From NCBI GenBank assembly GCA_002364215.1, contig DEXQ01000007.1, positions 62,001-126,000 on the forward strand: 64,000 bases of DNA, written 5' to 3'. Source of the DNA: Aequorivita sp. UBA3180. Its GTDB lineage: Bacteria; Bacteroidota; Bacteroidia; Flavobacteriales; Flavobacteriaceae. The notes beneath the pieces are model-generated. The model saw nothing but the letters and a program-made list of their open reading frames with translations, was not told the origin of the DNA and did not search any database. The first letter of the stretch is position 1; every line of letters begins with the position of its first letter. The position numbers and the translations under genes are program-made. Positions 16,132 to 24,155 of the stretch are shown here, piece after piece.

Positions 16132-17007
16132 ATGATTTCTATTGAACCACAGGAACTATCCACCGGAAAACTGCACGGCTACCTTTTAGGCGCTGTATCG
16201 CCAAGGCCCATATGTTTTGCAAGTACCATTGACAAAGAAGGAAATGTAAACCTTTCGCCTTTTAGTTTTTTTAATGTTTTTAGTGCTAAGCCGCCTATTT
16301 TGGTTTTTTCACCGGCGCGGCGCGGTCGCGATAATACTACAAAACATACCTATGAAAATATTATGGAAGTCCCCGAGGTAGTTATCAACATTGTAAGTTT
16401 TGATATGGTACAGCAAATGTCGCTTTCCTCTACAGAATATGCCAAGGGGGTCAACGAATTCAAAAAAGCTGGCTTTACCGAACTTGCTTCCGAAATAGTA
16501 AAACCCCCGCGTGTTGCCGAAGCTCCCGTTCAATTGGAATGTAAAGTGAACGACGTGATTAAACTCGGTACTGAAGGTGGCGCAGGAAATTTGGTAATTT
16601 GTGAAGTGGTAAAACTCCATATAAAAGAAGAAATTTTAAGTGAAGATGGCAGTATCGATCCCTTTAAGATTGATACAGTTTCTCGCCTTGGCGGCAACTG
16701 GTACAGCCGTGCCAAGGAAGGACTTTTTGAAGTGCCAAAGCCTTTGACAACCCTTGGAATAGGCGTAGATATGCTTCCCGAAGATATTAGAGAGAGCAAA
16801 GTGTTGACAGGAAATGATTTGGGGATGCTGGGCAACGTAGAAAATTTCCCAAATATGGAAGAAATTAATACCTTTATAAATGCTTCCGAAGAATTGAAAT
16901 GGTTGCGGGATGAGGGTAATGTTTTAGAAATTCATAAAAAAGCCCAAGACTTTCTTTGCGAAGGAAAAATTGAGGAAGCTTGGAAAGTGCTTTTAAGCAG
17001 AAAATAA
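16132..17007 (+). CDS. Flavin reductase-like (FMN-binding split barrel) protein
   Basis: FMN-binding split-barrel protein of the flavoredoxin/flavin reductase group, about 291 residues from ATG 16132 (MISIEPQELSTGKLHGYLLG). The frame is open further upstream, but the family N-terminus begins at this ATG, and a TACATTTG element lies just before it. Seen: AVSPRPICFASTIDKEGNVNLSPFS in short, with the flavin-site stretch PRPICFAST and NLSPFSFFN, PARRGRDNTTKHT, and a C-terminal helical tail. It likely reduces or binds flavin for a partner enzyme; the partner is unknown. The single-strand-binding-like DUF3127 gene follows 30 bp behind. Confidence 0.85.
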   Translation: MISIEPQELSTGKLHGYLLGAVSPRPICFASTIDKEGNVNLSPFSFFNVFSAKPPILVFSPARRGRDNTTKHTYENIMEVPEVVINIVSFDMVQQMSLSSTEYAKGVNEFKKAGFTELASEIVKPPRVAEAPVQLECKVNDVIKLGTEGGAGNLVICEVVKLHIKEEILSEDGSIDPFKIDTVSRLGGNWYSRAKEGLFEVPKPLTTLGIGVDMLPEDIRESKVLTGNDLGMLGNVENFPNMEEINTFINASEELKWLRDEGNVLEIHKKAQDFLCEGKIEEAWKVLLSRK

Positions 17008-17037
17008 AAGAAGAATAATAAATATTTAAGTAAGAAA

Positions 17038-17415
17038 ATGGAACTACAAGGAAAAATCAAATTGATAGATGAAACTAAAACCTACGGCAACAATGGGTTT
17101 AGAAAACGCGAATTGGTAATTACTACAGAAGAGCAGTATCCACAAGTTATAATGATAGAATTTGTTCAAGACAAAACAGATTTGCTAAATAGTTATAAAG
17201 TAGGGCAGGACGTAAAGGTGAGCATCAACGTCCGCGGTCGGGAATGGGTGAATCCGCAGGGCGAGACCAAATATTTCAACAGCATTCAAGGCTGGCGTAT
17301 TGAAAATGTATCTCAAACCACGGGCAGTAGCGATATGCCGCCAATGCCACCAGCGGAAGCTTTTGAACCTGCAAACGATTTTAACGAAGAGGAACATGAC
17401 GATCTTCCCTTTTAA
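17038..17415 (+). CDS. DUF3127 (OB-fold-like) protein
   Basis: A 125-residue cytoplasmic protein of the DUF3127 family. Seen: MELQGKIKLIDETKTYG, GFRKRELVITTEEQYPQ, VSINVRGREWVNPQGE and YFNSIQGWRIE, a beta-strand pattern like an OB fold, followed by an acidic, proline-rich disordered tail ending EEEHDDLPF. That terminal acidic-plus-PF motif resembles the C-terminus of single-stranded DNA-binding proteins, so a nucleic-acid role is possible; this is inference. It ends just before a strong terminator. Confidence 0.85.
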   Translation: MELQGKIKLIDETKTYGNNGFRKRELVITTEEQYPQVIMIEFVQDKTDLLNSYKVGQDVKVSINVRGREWVNPQGETKYFNSIQGWRIENVSQTTGSSDMPPMPPAEAFEPANDFNEEEHDDLPF

Positions 17416-17450
17416 TTAAGGGCGGTAATTATACCCATAATTAAAATTGT

Positions 17451-17486
17451 CCTCGAGGAAATCAAATTTTCTTCGAGGTTTTTTTA
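17451..17486 (+). terminator. Rho-independent terminator
   Basis: CCTCGAGGAAA and TTTTCTTCGAGG form a long stem with one mismatch, followed by TTTTTTT. It separates DUF3127 from aat. Confidence 0.8.
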
Positions 17487-17513
17487 TGCGAAAATTTTTA
17501 GCAAATTTGAATA

Positions 17514-18155
17514 ATGCATTATTTGACCGATAAACTTTGGTTTCCGAATCCTGATGAAGCAACTGCCGATGGTTTTCTGGCAATTGGCGGCAATCTTTCG
17601 ATGGAGCGTTTGCTGCTGGCGTACCATTCGGGAATTTTTCCTTGGTTTGAGGACGATCAGCCCATTTTGTGGTGGAGTCCAGATCCACGGATGGTTTTGT
17701 TTCCCGAAAAATTCAAAGTTTCCAAAAGTCTTCGGAAGACTTTAAACAGTGAAAAATTCAAAATCACTTTCAACCAAAACTTTGAAGGAGTCATAAAAAA
17801 TTGCGCCACAATTCCGCGGAAAGGGGAAGCGGGAACGTGGATTACCAATGATATGCAGCAAGCTTATATTGCCTTGCACAAAGCTGGACATGCTATTTCA
17901 ATTGAGGTTTGGGAAGATGAAAAACTTGTTGGCGGACTATACGGAATTGATCTTCCGAAGAAAAAAGTGTTTTGCGGCGAGAGTATGTTCAGTTTGGTGA
18001 GTGATGCTTCCAAAGTTGCATTTTTTCATCTTTCAGAATATGTAAAAGCTAAAAATTATAAATTTATAGACTGCCAGATTTACAATGCGCATTTGGAAAG
18101 TTTGGGTGCGGAGGAGATTGGGAGAGGGGAGTTTTTGAGAAGGCTTGTATTGTAA
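17514..18155 (+). CDS. aat: Leucyl/phenylalanyl-tRNA--protein transferase
   Basis: Adds Leu or Phe from charged tRNA to N-terminal Lys/Arg, creating an N-degron for ClpAP-type proteolysis. The 213-residue length is typical. Seen: LWFPNPDEATADGFLAIGG, LAYHSGIFPWFEDDQPILWWSPDPR, AYIALHKAGHAISIEVWEDE, LVGGLYGIDL and the C-terminal FIDCQIYNAHLESLGA. The start ATG lies 28 bp after the previous terminator. Single-gene unit. Confidence 0.97.
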   Translation: MHYLTDKLWFPNPDEATADGFLAIGGNLSMERLLLAYHSGIFPWFEDDQPILWWSPDPRMVLFPEKFKVSKSLRKTLNSEKFKITFNQNFEGVIKNCATIPRKGEAGTWITNDMQQAYIALHKAGHAISIEVWEDEKLVGGLYGIDLPKKKVFCGESMFSLVSDASKVAFFHLSEYVKAKNYKFIDCQIYNAHLESLGAEEIGRGEFLRRLVL

Positions 18156-18225
18156 ATTTATAGAAAACAGATAACTATAAAATAATTTAAAACTATATCT
18201 TCGTATTCCACAATTCATTAATCTT

Positions 18226-19974
18226 ATGAAAAATAACTACGCAAAATACCTTTTGGTATTTATGATGCTATTGCAGTCCGCATTCGTCATTTCACAGGAA
18301 AAACCGAACCTTCCGCACAATCTCACCGAAACGGAGAAAGGATTGGTGGCCGATTTTCAATTTACAAGCCCACGATTCTCACCACCACCTTCAGCCCCTG
18401 TTCGCGCCGCAGCTGAATGGGAAGAGGTAGAATATCTTTTGGTTACTTGGAATCCAAACTACCCAAATATTCTTCGGCAAATAGTACAAGCGGGAGTGCA
18501 GGAATGTAAAGTAATAATAACTACCCAAAATGAAGCTTCTGTAGCAAATTACTTAACAAGCAACGGTGTTGACCTTACTAATGTTACATTTTTGGATGTA
18601 GATTGGGACAGTATCTGGATTCGTGATTATGCCGGAAATACTATATATTCCGATGATGTTGGAGAACTTGCCTTGACTGATTGGATTTATAACCGTCCGC
18701 GTCCAAATGATGATGTGATGCCAATAGCCCACGCGGCACAAGTTGGAATTCCACTTTATACCACAAATACGGGTACTAACGATTTGGTAAACACTGGAGG
18801 AAATTATATGAGTGACGGTTTGGGAAATGCCTTTGCCTCTAAACTTATTTTGAATGAAAATGCCACTGGTAATCCTTACGGAGTAAGCGTTAAGAATGAA
18901 GCCCAAATAGACGGCATTATGCAGGAATATATGGGCATCAACCGGTTTGTGAAAATGAATACGCTACCGTATGATCAAATCCATCATATTGATATGCATA
19001 TGAAATTATTGGATGAAGAAACCATCCTCGTAAGCAAATACCCGCCAGGCATAGCCGATGGCCCACAGATTGAGGCGAATATTCAGTATGTTTTGGATAA
19101 TTTTCAATCACCTTTTGGAACTCCTTACGATATTGAATGGATTGATGCTCCACCGAGTACAAACGGAAACTATCCAAATACGGGAGGCCCATATAATACG
19201 TATAGCAATGCCGTTTTTGTCAACAAAACTATTATGGTGCCCACCTATCGCCCTGAAGTTGATGCGCCAGCTTTAGCACAATATCAGGAAATGTTGCCGG
19301 GCTATAATGTAGTGGGAATTGATGTAGATAATCCAGGAGAAAATTTGATAAATTCATTAGGTGCAATCCATTGTATCACGCATACCATTGGAGTTGCAGA
19401 CCCACTTTGGATAGTTCACCAACCAGTTGATGAGGCCAACGCCGGAAGTACCATTACTATTGAAGCAATGATTAAACATATGTCAGGGGTTGCACAGGCA
19501 AAAGTTTTTTGGCGCGAGGAAGGATCAAATACTTATAATGAAACTGAAATGGCTCCATCCAACGGCGATAATTGGGCTGTAGATTTTACAATTCCAAATT
19601 CCCCTGTCAATATTGAATACTATATTTGGGCGAGAGCTATTTCTGGAAAAGAATTAAATCGTCCCATTGTAGCACCAGAAGGGTATTGGACCATTCAGGT
19701 TGAAACGTTGTCAGCAGAGGAGTGGGCGCAGAACCATATTTCAGCAGCCTATCCAAACCCTACCACTGGTAAAGTTTCTTTTAATATGAATGCTATTCAA
19801 GGTTCTGTAAATGTGAAAATTCACAATCTTTTAGGTCAGAAATTGTATGAAACTAATATCGATAATGGCAATGGAAAAATCACTTTAAACCTCAATCAAA
19901 ACTGGCAAGGAACACTCTTGGTAACCTTTGAAGGCGACTTCGGAAAAATCCACAAAAAAGTTATTAAGCTGTAA
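18226..19974 (+). CDS. T9SS-exported peptidyl-arginine/agmatine deiminase family protein
   Basis: A 582-residue secreted enzyme of the Porphyromonas-type peptidyl-arginine deiminase/agmatine deiminase family (guanidino group modifying). Seen: a signal peptide ending VISQEKP, the fold motifs AEWEEVEYLLVTW, WDSIWIRDYAGN, VNTGGNYMSDG, HIDMHMKLLDE and the catalytic-Cys segment LGAIHCITHTIG, then an Ig-like/CBM-like region (about 395-495), then a T9SS type A sorting domain beginning YPNPTTGKVSFN and ending IHKKVIKL. The product should be exported to the surface and possibly released. Whether it citrullinates protein arginine or acts on small amines cannot be decided here. Confidence 0.9.
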   Translation: MKNNYAKYLLVFMMLLQSAFVISQEKPNLPHNLTETEKGLVADFQFTSPRFSPPPSAPVRAAAEWEEVEYLLVTWNPNYPNILRQIVQAGVQECKVIITTQNEASVANYLTSNGVDLTNVTFLDVDWDSIWIRDYAGNTIYSDDVGELALTDWIYNRPRPNDDVMPIAHAAQVGIPLYTTNTGTNDLVNTGGNYMSDGLGNAFASKLILNENATGNPYGVSVKNEAQIDGIMQEYMGINRFVKMNTLPYDQIHHIDMHMKLLDEETILVSKYPPGIADGPQIEANIQYVLDNFQSPFGTPYDIEWIDAPPSTNGNYPNTGGPYNTYSNAVFVNKTIMVPTYRPEVDAPALAQYQEMLPGYNVVGIDVDNPGENLINSLGAIHCITHTIGVADPLWIVHQPVDEANAGSTITIEAMIKHMSGVAQAKVFWREEGSNTYNETEMAPSNGDNWAVDFTIPNSPVNIEYYIWARAISGKELNRPIVAPEGYWTIQVETLSAEEWAQNHISAAYPNPTTGKVSFNMNAIQGSVNVKIHNLLGQKLYETNIDNGNGKITLNLNQNWQGTLLVTFEGDFGKIHKKVIKL

Positions 19975-20001
19975 ATCATTTAGTTTAGAATAAATTTTAT
20001 T

Positions 20002-20040
20002 AAAAAAAACCACAGTTTATTGTGGTTTTTTTTGTTTTTT
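20002..20040 (+). terminator. Rho-independent terminator
   Basis: AAACCACA and TGTGGTTT form an 8-bp stem with flanking A- and T-runs after the deiminase gene. Confidence 0.85.
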
Positions 20041-20113
20041 TACAAAATTAACGTACACAATCAACTGTAAACCTACATTACTGCAGTTGCTTGTTTTTAA
20101 AATTTAGCCCCAA

Positions 20114-20449
20114 ATGAAATTCAAGTCTAACCTACTTGCGTTCCTGCTATTTGCAGGAATCACATCCGTTTCCTTTTCACAATCAGCCACAAAAACCGAA
20201 GTCAATAAAGATATTGATGTAGTTCGTGTATATGAACAAGTGGTATCTGAAGGCTACGGTACGGCCTTTATTTACAGAGAATTGGCCAATGCTTATTATT
20301 TCAAAAGTGAATACAACAAAGCCCTATTGTGGTTTGAAAAGCTTTTTGAAGCTGAAAAAACCAACGATCCAGATATTTTACAGCGTTATAAACAAACACT
20401 TAAAGCTTTAAAATCATCTGAAAATTCAAAAGCTGTGGTAAAAATTTAA
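20114..20449 (+). CDS. Small exported TPR-like protein, paralogue A
   Basis: A 111-residue protein with a signal peptide (MKFKSNLLAFLLFAGITSVSFSQ) and one helical repeat unit: DVVRVYEQVVSEGYGTAFIYRELANAYYFKSEYNKALLWFEKLFEA read in pieces gives the TPR-like pattern YEQVVSEGYG, ANAYYF, YNKALLWFEKLF. The pattern resembles the N-terminal TPR of OmpA/PorE-type proteins of the T9SS, but no OmpA domain follows. A close paralogue starts 158 bp downstream in the same orientation; both share the DIDVVRVYEQVV segment even at nucleotide level. Function unknown. Confidence 0.75.
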   Translation: MKFKSNLLAFLLFAGITSVSFSQSATKTEVNKDIDVVRVYEQVVSEGYGTAFIYRELANAYYFKSEYNKALLWFEKLFEAEKTNDPDILQRYKQTLKALKSSENSKAVVKI

Positions 20450-20607
20450 GAGAAAAGATTTTACGACTCAAATAAGGTTGGCAGATAATTTTGTTAAATT
20501 ATTCTGTATTGGCAATATATTGAAACATTATAAGTTTTCTGAATAACAAACCTCGCAAATAACTGCATCCCCTAAAACAGTTTTTTGCAATAAACTCGAT
20601 ATCCCCA

Positions 20608-20949
20608 ATGATTACAAAGCGTAACCTGCTTGCCTTATTTTTATTTGTCAGCATTTGCACCATTTCTTTCTCACAAACAAAAACACACAAAACAGATGTA
20701 AATAAAGACATTGATGTGGTTCGAGTATATGAGCAAGTTGTTGAAGAAGGTTATGGCACTCCCTTCATTTACAAAAAATTGGCAACCGCCTACTATTTTA
20801 AAAGTGAATACGATAAAGCCATTTCTTGGTTTCAAAAATTATTTTCTGAAGAAAAAAACACAGATCCAGAACTTGCCCACCAATACAATCAGGCATTGAA
20901 AGCAGTTGCTGCAGCAAATTCAAAAAAATCAAAAAAAGATATTTTCTGA
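20608..20949 (+). CDS. Small exported TPR-like protein, paralogue B
   Basis: A 113-residue tandem paralogue of the gene at 20114: signal peptide (LFLFVSICTISFSQ), NKDIDVVRVYEQVVEEGYG, ATAYYFKSEYDKAISWFQKLF, and a lysine-rich tail (KKSKKDIF). The differences are mainly synonymous or conservative in the TPR core, while the signal peptides and tails differ. This indicates an old local duplication with the repeat unit under constraint. It converges on tag with a 5-nt gap and no hairpin between. Function unknown. Confidence 0.75.
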   Translation: MITKRNLLALFLFVSICTISFSQTKTHKTDVNKDIDVVRVYEQVVEEGYGTPFIYKKLATAYYFKSEYDKAISWFQKLFSEEKNTDPELAHQYNQALKAVAAANSKKSKKDIF

Positions 20950-20954
20950 AATTA

Positions 20955-21524
20955 TCACACCTCGTGAAAACGGAAGCAACCTTCAATATGGTCGTTCACC
21001 ATTCCGGTGGCCTGCATATGTGCGTAAACAACCGTGCTGCCCACAAATTTAAAACCCCGCTTTTTTAAATCTTTGCTCAAAGCATCACTTTCGGCGCTTG
21101 TGGCCGGTGTATCTTTGTGTGTCTGCCAAACATTTTTTATGGGTTCGTGGTTTACAAAACTCCAAATATATTCTGTAAAACTTCCAAATTCCTTTTGGAT
21201 TTTCATAAAAGCCTGTGCGTTGGTAACCGCTGAATTCACTTTTAGTTTATTGCGAATTATCCCTTCATCTTGAAGTAGCGAATCTATTTTTGATTGGTCG
21301 TATTTGGCTATTTTTTTAAAGTCGAAGTTATCAAAGGCTTTTCTAAAATTTTCACGTTTCCGAAGAATAGTAATCCAGCTGAGCCCCGCCTGAAAGGTTT
21401 CCAAAAGAAGGAATTCAAACATCGTTTTATCATTCTTCACCGGTACGCCCCATTCCTCATCGTGATATTTTACATAAAGTGGATCGGTTCCACACCACCC
21501 ACAACGTTTTTTTTCAGAGTTCAT
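20955..21524 (-). CDS. tag: DNA-3-methyladenine glycosylase I
   Basis: Base-excision repair glycosylase removing 3-methyladenine. The 189-residue length is normal. Seen: N-terminal zinc-site residues in KRCGWCGTDPLY, the family signature YHDEEWGVPV, FEFLLLETFQAGLSWITIL, and the C-terminal FVGSTVVYAHMQATGMVNDH with the second zinc-binding part H/C (DHIEGCFRF). Located downstream of the TonB-like gene on the same strand (27-nt gap). Confidence 0.96.
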   Translation of the reverse strand: MNSEKKRCGWCGTDPLYVKYHDEEWGVPVKNDKTMFEFLLLETFQAGLSWITILRKRENFRKAFDNFDFKKIAKYDQSKIDSLLQDEGIIRNKLKVNSAVTNAQAFMKIQKEFGSFTEYIWSFVNHEPIKNVWQTHKDTPATSAESDALSKDLKKRGFKFVGSTVVYAHMQATGMVNDHIEGCFRFHEV

Positions 21525-21551
21525 AATTGATTACCGGTAATTAATCATTGG

Positions 21552-22274
21552 TTATTGTTGCCCGGGAAAGTTAAAGGTTATTGTACCCAATTGCCTTGCT
21601 TTTGAAGCATCTGTTGTAAAACGTGCCTGTTCAGAATATTCCAGCGCAGCATCAATCAAACACTCGTTAGATGTTGTAGAAGCGGTTTTGTTGTAGGAAT
21701 TTTTTACAACTTTTCCCAGATTGTTCACCTCTACATTTATCACCACTTTTCCCGAGCCATAGCAGGTATATACGGGATTGGGCAGGTCAATATCTTTTCG
21801 GTTTACCAATTGGTAGCTTATTGTTGTATTTCTGTTGCCTCCTTTTACAACCGCTTCGGCGTCTTTTCCGCTATTGCTATTGGATAATTTCTTCTTTTTT
21901 TCTTTTTCGGTTTTTGGTGTAATTGAAGCTCCTATGCCATTGTCGGTTTGGGAATTTTGTAAAGCATCATTCATTTCCTGAAGTTTTCCTTCGGTGGTTT
22001 GGGTTATTTCCTCGTCTTCATTTTCGACCGAGGAAATAAACTTTTCGGCTTCGTTATAGGCGCGATTCGTTTCAATCTTTACTTTCTCGGGGGTGAGTTC
22101 TGCAATAGCCAGATCTTCTGGTAATAATTCTTCGGGCGCCATAACCACATCATAGGTTTCTTCAGTGTTTTCTTCCTGTTCTTTTGAAAGCTTTACACTG
22201 AATAGAAAAAGCACCAAACTGCCCGTAAGCAGTGAAGTTATGAGGAACGCTCTGTATGAATAATTGAAATTCAT
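21552..22274 (-). CDS. TonB-like C-terminal domain protein (energy transducer type)
   Basis: About 240 residues from the ATG at 22274 (MNFNYSYRAFLITSLL). Seen: one N-terminal transmembrane anchor (AFLITSLLTGSLVLFLFSV), an acidic and then lysine-rich linker (about 30-150), and a C-terminal domain with YTCYGSGKVVINVEVNNLGKV in pieces, DAALEYSEQARF and GTITFNF, the strand-helix-strand order of TonB C-terminal domains. The linker lacks the usual Pro-Lys repeats of TonB. It may couple proton-motive force to outer-membrane receptors; a structural role is the alternative. It starts 71 nt from the truB stop. Confidence 0.75.
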   Translation of the reverse strand: MNFNYSYRAFLITSLLTGSLVLFLFSVKLSKEQEENTEETYDVVMAPEELLPEDLAIAELTPEKVKIETNRAYNEAEKFISSVENEDEEITQTTEGKLQEMNDALQNSQTDNGIGASITPKTEKEKKKKLSNSNSGKDAEAVVKGGNRNTTISYQLVNRKDIDLPNPVYTCYGSGKVVINVEVNNLGKVVKNSYNKTASTTSNECLIDAALEYSEQARFTTDASKARQLGTITFNFPGQQ

Positions 22275-22345
22275 TATTGCAAGTACCGAAATTTTGTGCA
22301 AAATTCCACAAAACTGCTGAAAATTAAGACGGTATTAAAGATATT

Positions 22346-23035
22346 TTAACTTGGTAGTGAAGCCTCAAAAGCTTCAATTCCCACTGCATCTTCAACTGAA
22401 AATTCGCCTATTCGGGTTCTTCGCAAGGCGGAAAGGTGGGCGCCATTGTCCAAGGCCTTTCCAAAGTCATTCGCCAAGGAGCGAATATAGGTGCCCTTGC
22501 TGCAAACCACTCTAAAATCTACTTTTGGAAGCGCAATCTTTGTGATTTCAAATTCTGAAATTGTAACTGTTCTGAACGGGATTTCCACTTCCTCGCCACT
22601 TCGGGCAAATTCATACAAACGTTTTCCATCTTTTTTCAAAGCCGAAAAAACGGGCGGTTGCTGTTGAATTTCACCAATGAATTGTTTTGTGGCTTCGTGT
22701 ATTTTTACTGAAGTTATTTTTGAAATATCAAAAGTTTGATCAATCTCCGTTTCCAAATCGTAGCTGGGTGTAGTGGCGCCAAAAGTGAATGTTCCCGTAT
22801 ATTCCTTATGCTGCGCCTGAAAAGTATCTATTTTTTTTGTGAATTTTCCGGTGCAGATAATCAAAAGCCCCGTAGCCAAAGGATCAAGCGTACCCGCGTG
22901 GCCAACCTTTATTTTTTTGATTCCGAAGGATTTTCGGATCAACCAGCGCACTTTGTTCACTGCTTGGAATGAGGTCCACTCCAAGGGTTTGTCTATCAAA
23001 ATTACTTGTCCTTCTCTATAATCTTCCGCAGTCAT
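22346..23035 (-). CDS. truB: tRNA pseudouridine(55) synthase
   Basis: Makes pseudouridine 55 in the T-arm of tRNAs. Seen from ATG 23035: VILIDKPLEWTSFQAVNKV, the catalytic-Asp motif KVGHAGTLDPLATGLL, HKEYTGTFTFGATTPSYD, PPVFSALKKDGKRLYEFAR and VVCSKGTYIRSLANDFG. About 229 residues, in the normal range without a PUA domain. The ATG shares one base with the uppP stop (TAATG), so translation is coupled; the longer open frame runs into uppP and is rejected. Confidence 0.96.
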   Translation of the reverse strand: MTAEDYREGQVILIDKPLEWTSFQAVNKVRWLIRKSFGIKKIKVGHAGTLDPLATGLLIICTGKFTKKIDTFQAQHKEYTGTFTFGATTPSYDLETEIDQTFDISKITSVKIHEATKQFIGEIQQQPPVFSALKKDGKRLYEFARSGEEVEIPFRTVTISEFEITKIALPKVDFRVVCSKGTYIRSLANDFGKALDNGAHLSALRRTRIGEFSVEDAVGIEAFEASLPS

Positions 23036-23829
23036 TACACGTAAAAACTTGAAATGATGGCAATAAGGCCAATGAGTACGCAATAGATTGAAAAGTAGCG
23101 CAGCTTGCTTTTTTTAACGAGTGAAATCATCCAAGTACAGGCTATAAGTCCGCAGATAAATGCGGCCAAAAACCCAACGCCCATAACGCCCAAATGTGTG
23201 TTGTGAGTTGATATTTCGCCACTCAAAAGATCCTTTGCTATTTTCCCAAAGATTAAGGGAACGACCATTAAGAATGAAAACCGGGCGGCTTTGGTTTTGT
23301 CATTGCCCAAAAGTACGGAGGTAGAAATTGTGGCGCCACTTCGGGAAATTCCGGGTAACATAGCCACAGCCTGCGCTACGCCTATAATAATGGAATCCTT
23401 AATGGTTACTGGCTTTCCAGTGTTTTTGGAACGGTCTGCAAGCCACAATAAAACTGCGGTTATTATTAGCATGGCGCCCACAAAAGCAATGCTTCCACCG
23501 AAAAATGATTCCAACTCCTCTTCAAAAAGCAAACCGATTATAACGGCAGGAAGCATGGAAAGAACGATTTTGAAAGCAAATTGCGTCTCTTCATTCCATT
23601 GAAATTTCAGAATACCTCCAAAAATCTGAATAATATCTTTTCTGAAAACCACGAGCGTACTAAGCGCTGTAGCAAAGTGGAGAATTACCGTAAAAAGCAA
23701 ACTTTCCTCGGGCACGGAAGTATCTCCCAAAATTGCTTTTCCTATTTCGAGATGGCCGCTGGAGGAAACGGGTAAAAACTCTGTAAAACCTTGTATAATA
23801 CCAAGAATAATGGCGTCTAGATAATCCAC
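23035..23829 (-). CDS. uppP: Undecaprenyl-diphosphatase (BacA/UppP)
   Basis: Integral membrane phosphatase that recycles undecaprenyl diphosphate for cell wall synthesis. 264 residues with about eight hydrophobic segments. Seen: the first active motif IIQGFTEFLPVSSSGHLEI and the second, AMLPGISRSGATISTSVLLG. The start codon is GTG at 23829, overlapping by one base the TAG of the DUF3098 gene (TAGTG). The gene sits in an ftsX-DUF3098-uppP-truB operon, an order typical of Flavobacteriia. Confidence 0.96.
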   Translation of the reverse strand: MDYLDAIILGIIQGFTEFLPVSSSGHLEIGKAILGDTSVPEESLLFTVILHFATALSTLVVFRKDIIQIFGGILKFQWNEETQFAFKIVLSMLPAVIIGLLFEEELESFFGGSIAFVGAMLIITAVLLWLADRSKNTGKPVTIKDSIIIGVAQAVAMLPGISRSGATISTSVLLGNDKTKAARFSFLMVVPLIFGKIAKDLLSGEISTHNTHLGVMGVGFLAAFICGLIACTWMISLVKKSKLRYFSIYCVLIGLIAIISSFYV

Positions 23830-24092
23830 TAATTTTCTTCTTTGCTATCTGGTTTTAATAAAATGGCATATACTTCAATCGCAAAGCCCAAAAGCACCAT
23901 TGCGGGAGCCAAACGTATTCTTCTCCAATTGTAAATTTCAGGATTGAAAACATTCGGGTCGTCGCTGCCGCCGCCCGTCATCAGTATAAAACCTAAGGCG
24001 ATAAAGGCGATGCCAATAAGCATGAATTTGTAGTTTTTTCGCTCAAAAACAAATTCGGGCTTATAGTCTTCTTTTCGTTTTTTCTCTCCCAT
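23829..24092 (-). CDS. DUF3098 membrane protein
   Basis: An 87-residue protein with a charged N-terminus (MGEKKRKEDYKPEFVFERKNY) and two transmembrane helices (FMLIGIAFIALGFILMTGG and LAPAMVLLGFAIEVYAILL). The glycine-rich GGGSDDPNVFNPEIYNWRR loop between them is characteristic of DUF3098. It lies between ftsX and uppP; the conserved location suggests a cell envelope or division role, but none is known. Confidence 0.88.
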   Translation of the reverse strand: MGEKKRKEDYKPEFVFERKNYKFMLIGIAFIALGFILMTGGGSDDPNVFNPEIYNWRRIRLAPAMVLLGFAIEVYAILLKPDSKEEN

Positions 24093-24102
24093 CGTTTAAA
24101 AA

Positions 24103-24137
24103 GTTTCAGGTTTCAAGTTCAAAGTTACAGGTTTCAC
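24103..24137. repeat. Degenerate heptamer array (GTTTCAG-like)
   Basis: Five units in exact 7-bp register between ftsX and DUF3098: GTTTCAG, GTTTCAA, GTTCAAA, GTTACAG, GTTTCAC. Confidence 0.85.
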
Positions 24138-24155
24138 TGATTTGTAAAGAAACTA

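Noticed and set aside
20114..20949. Toxin-antitoxin pair
   Set aside because: The two small genes are paralogues of each other with signal peptides; they lie 158 bp apart and have no toxin-like or DNA-binding motif.
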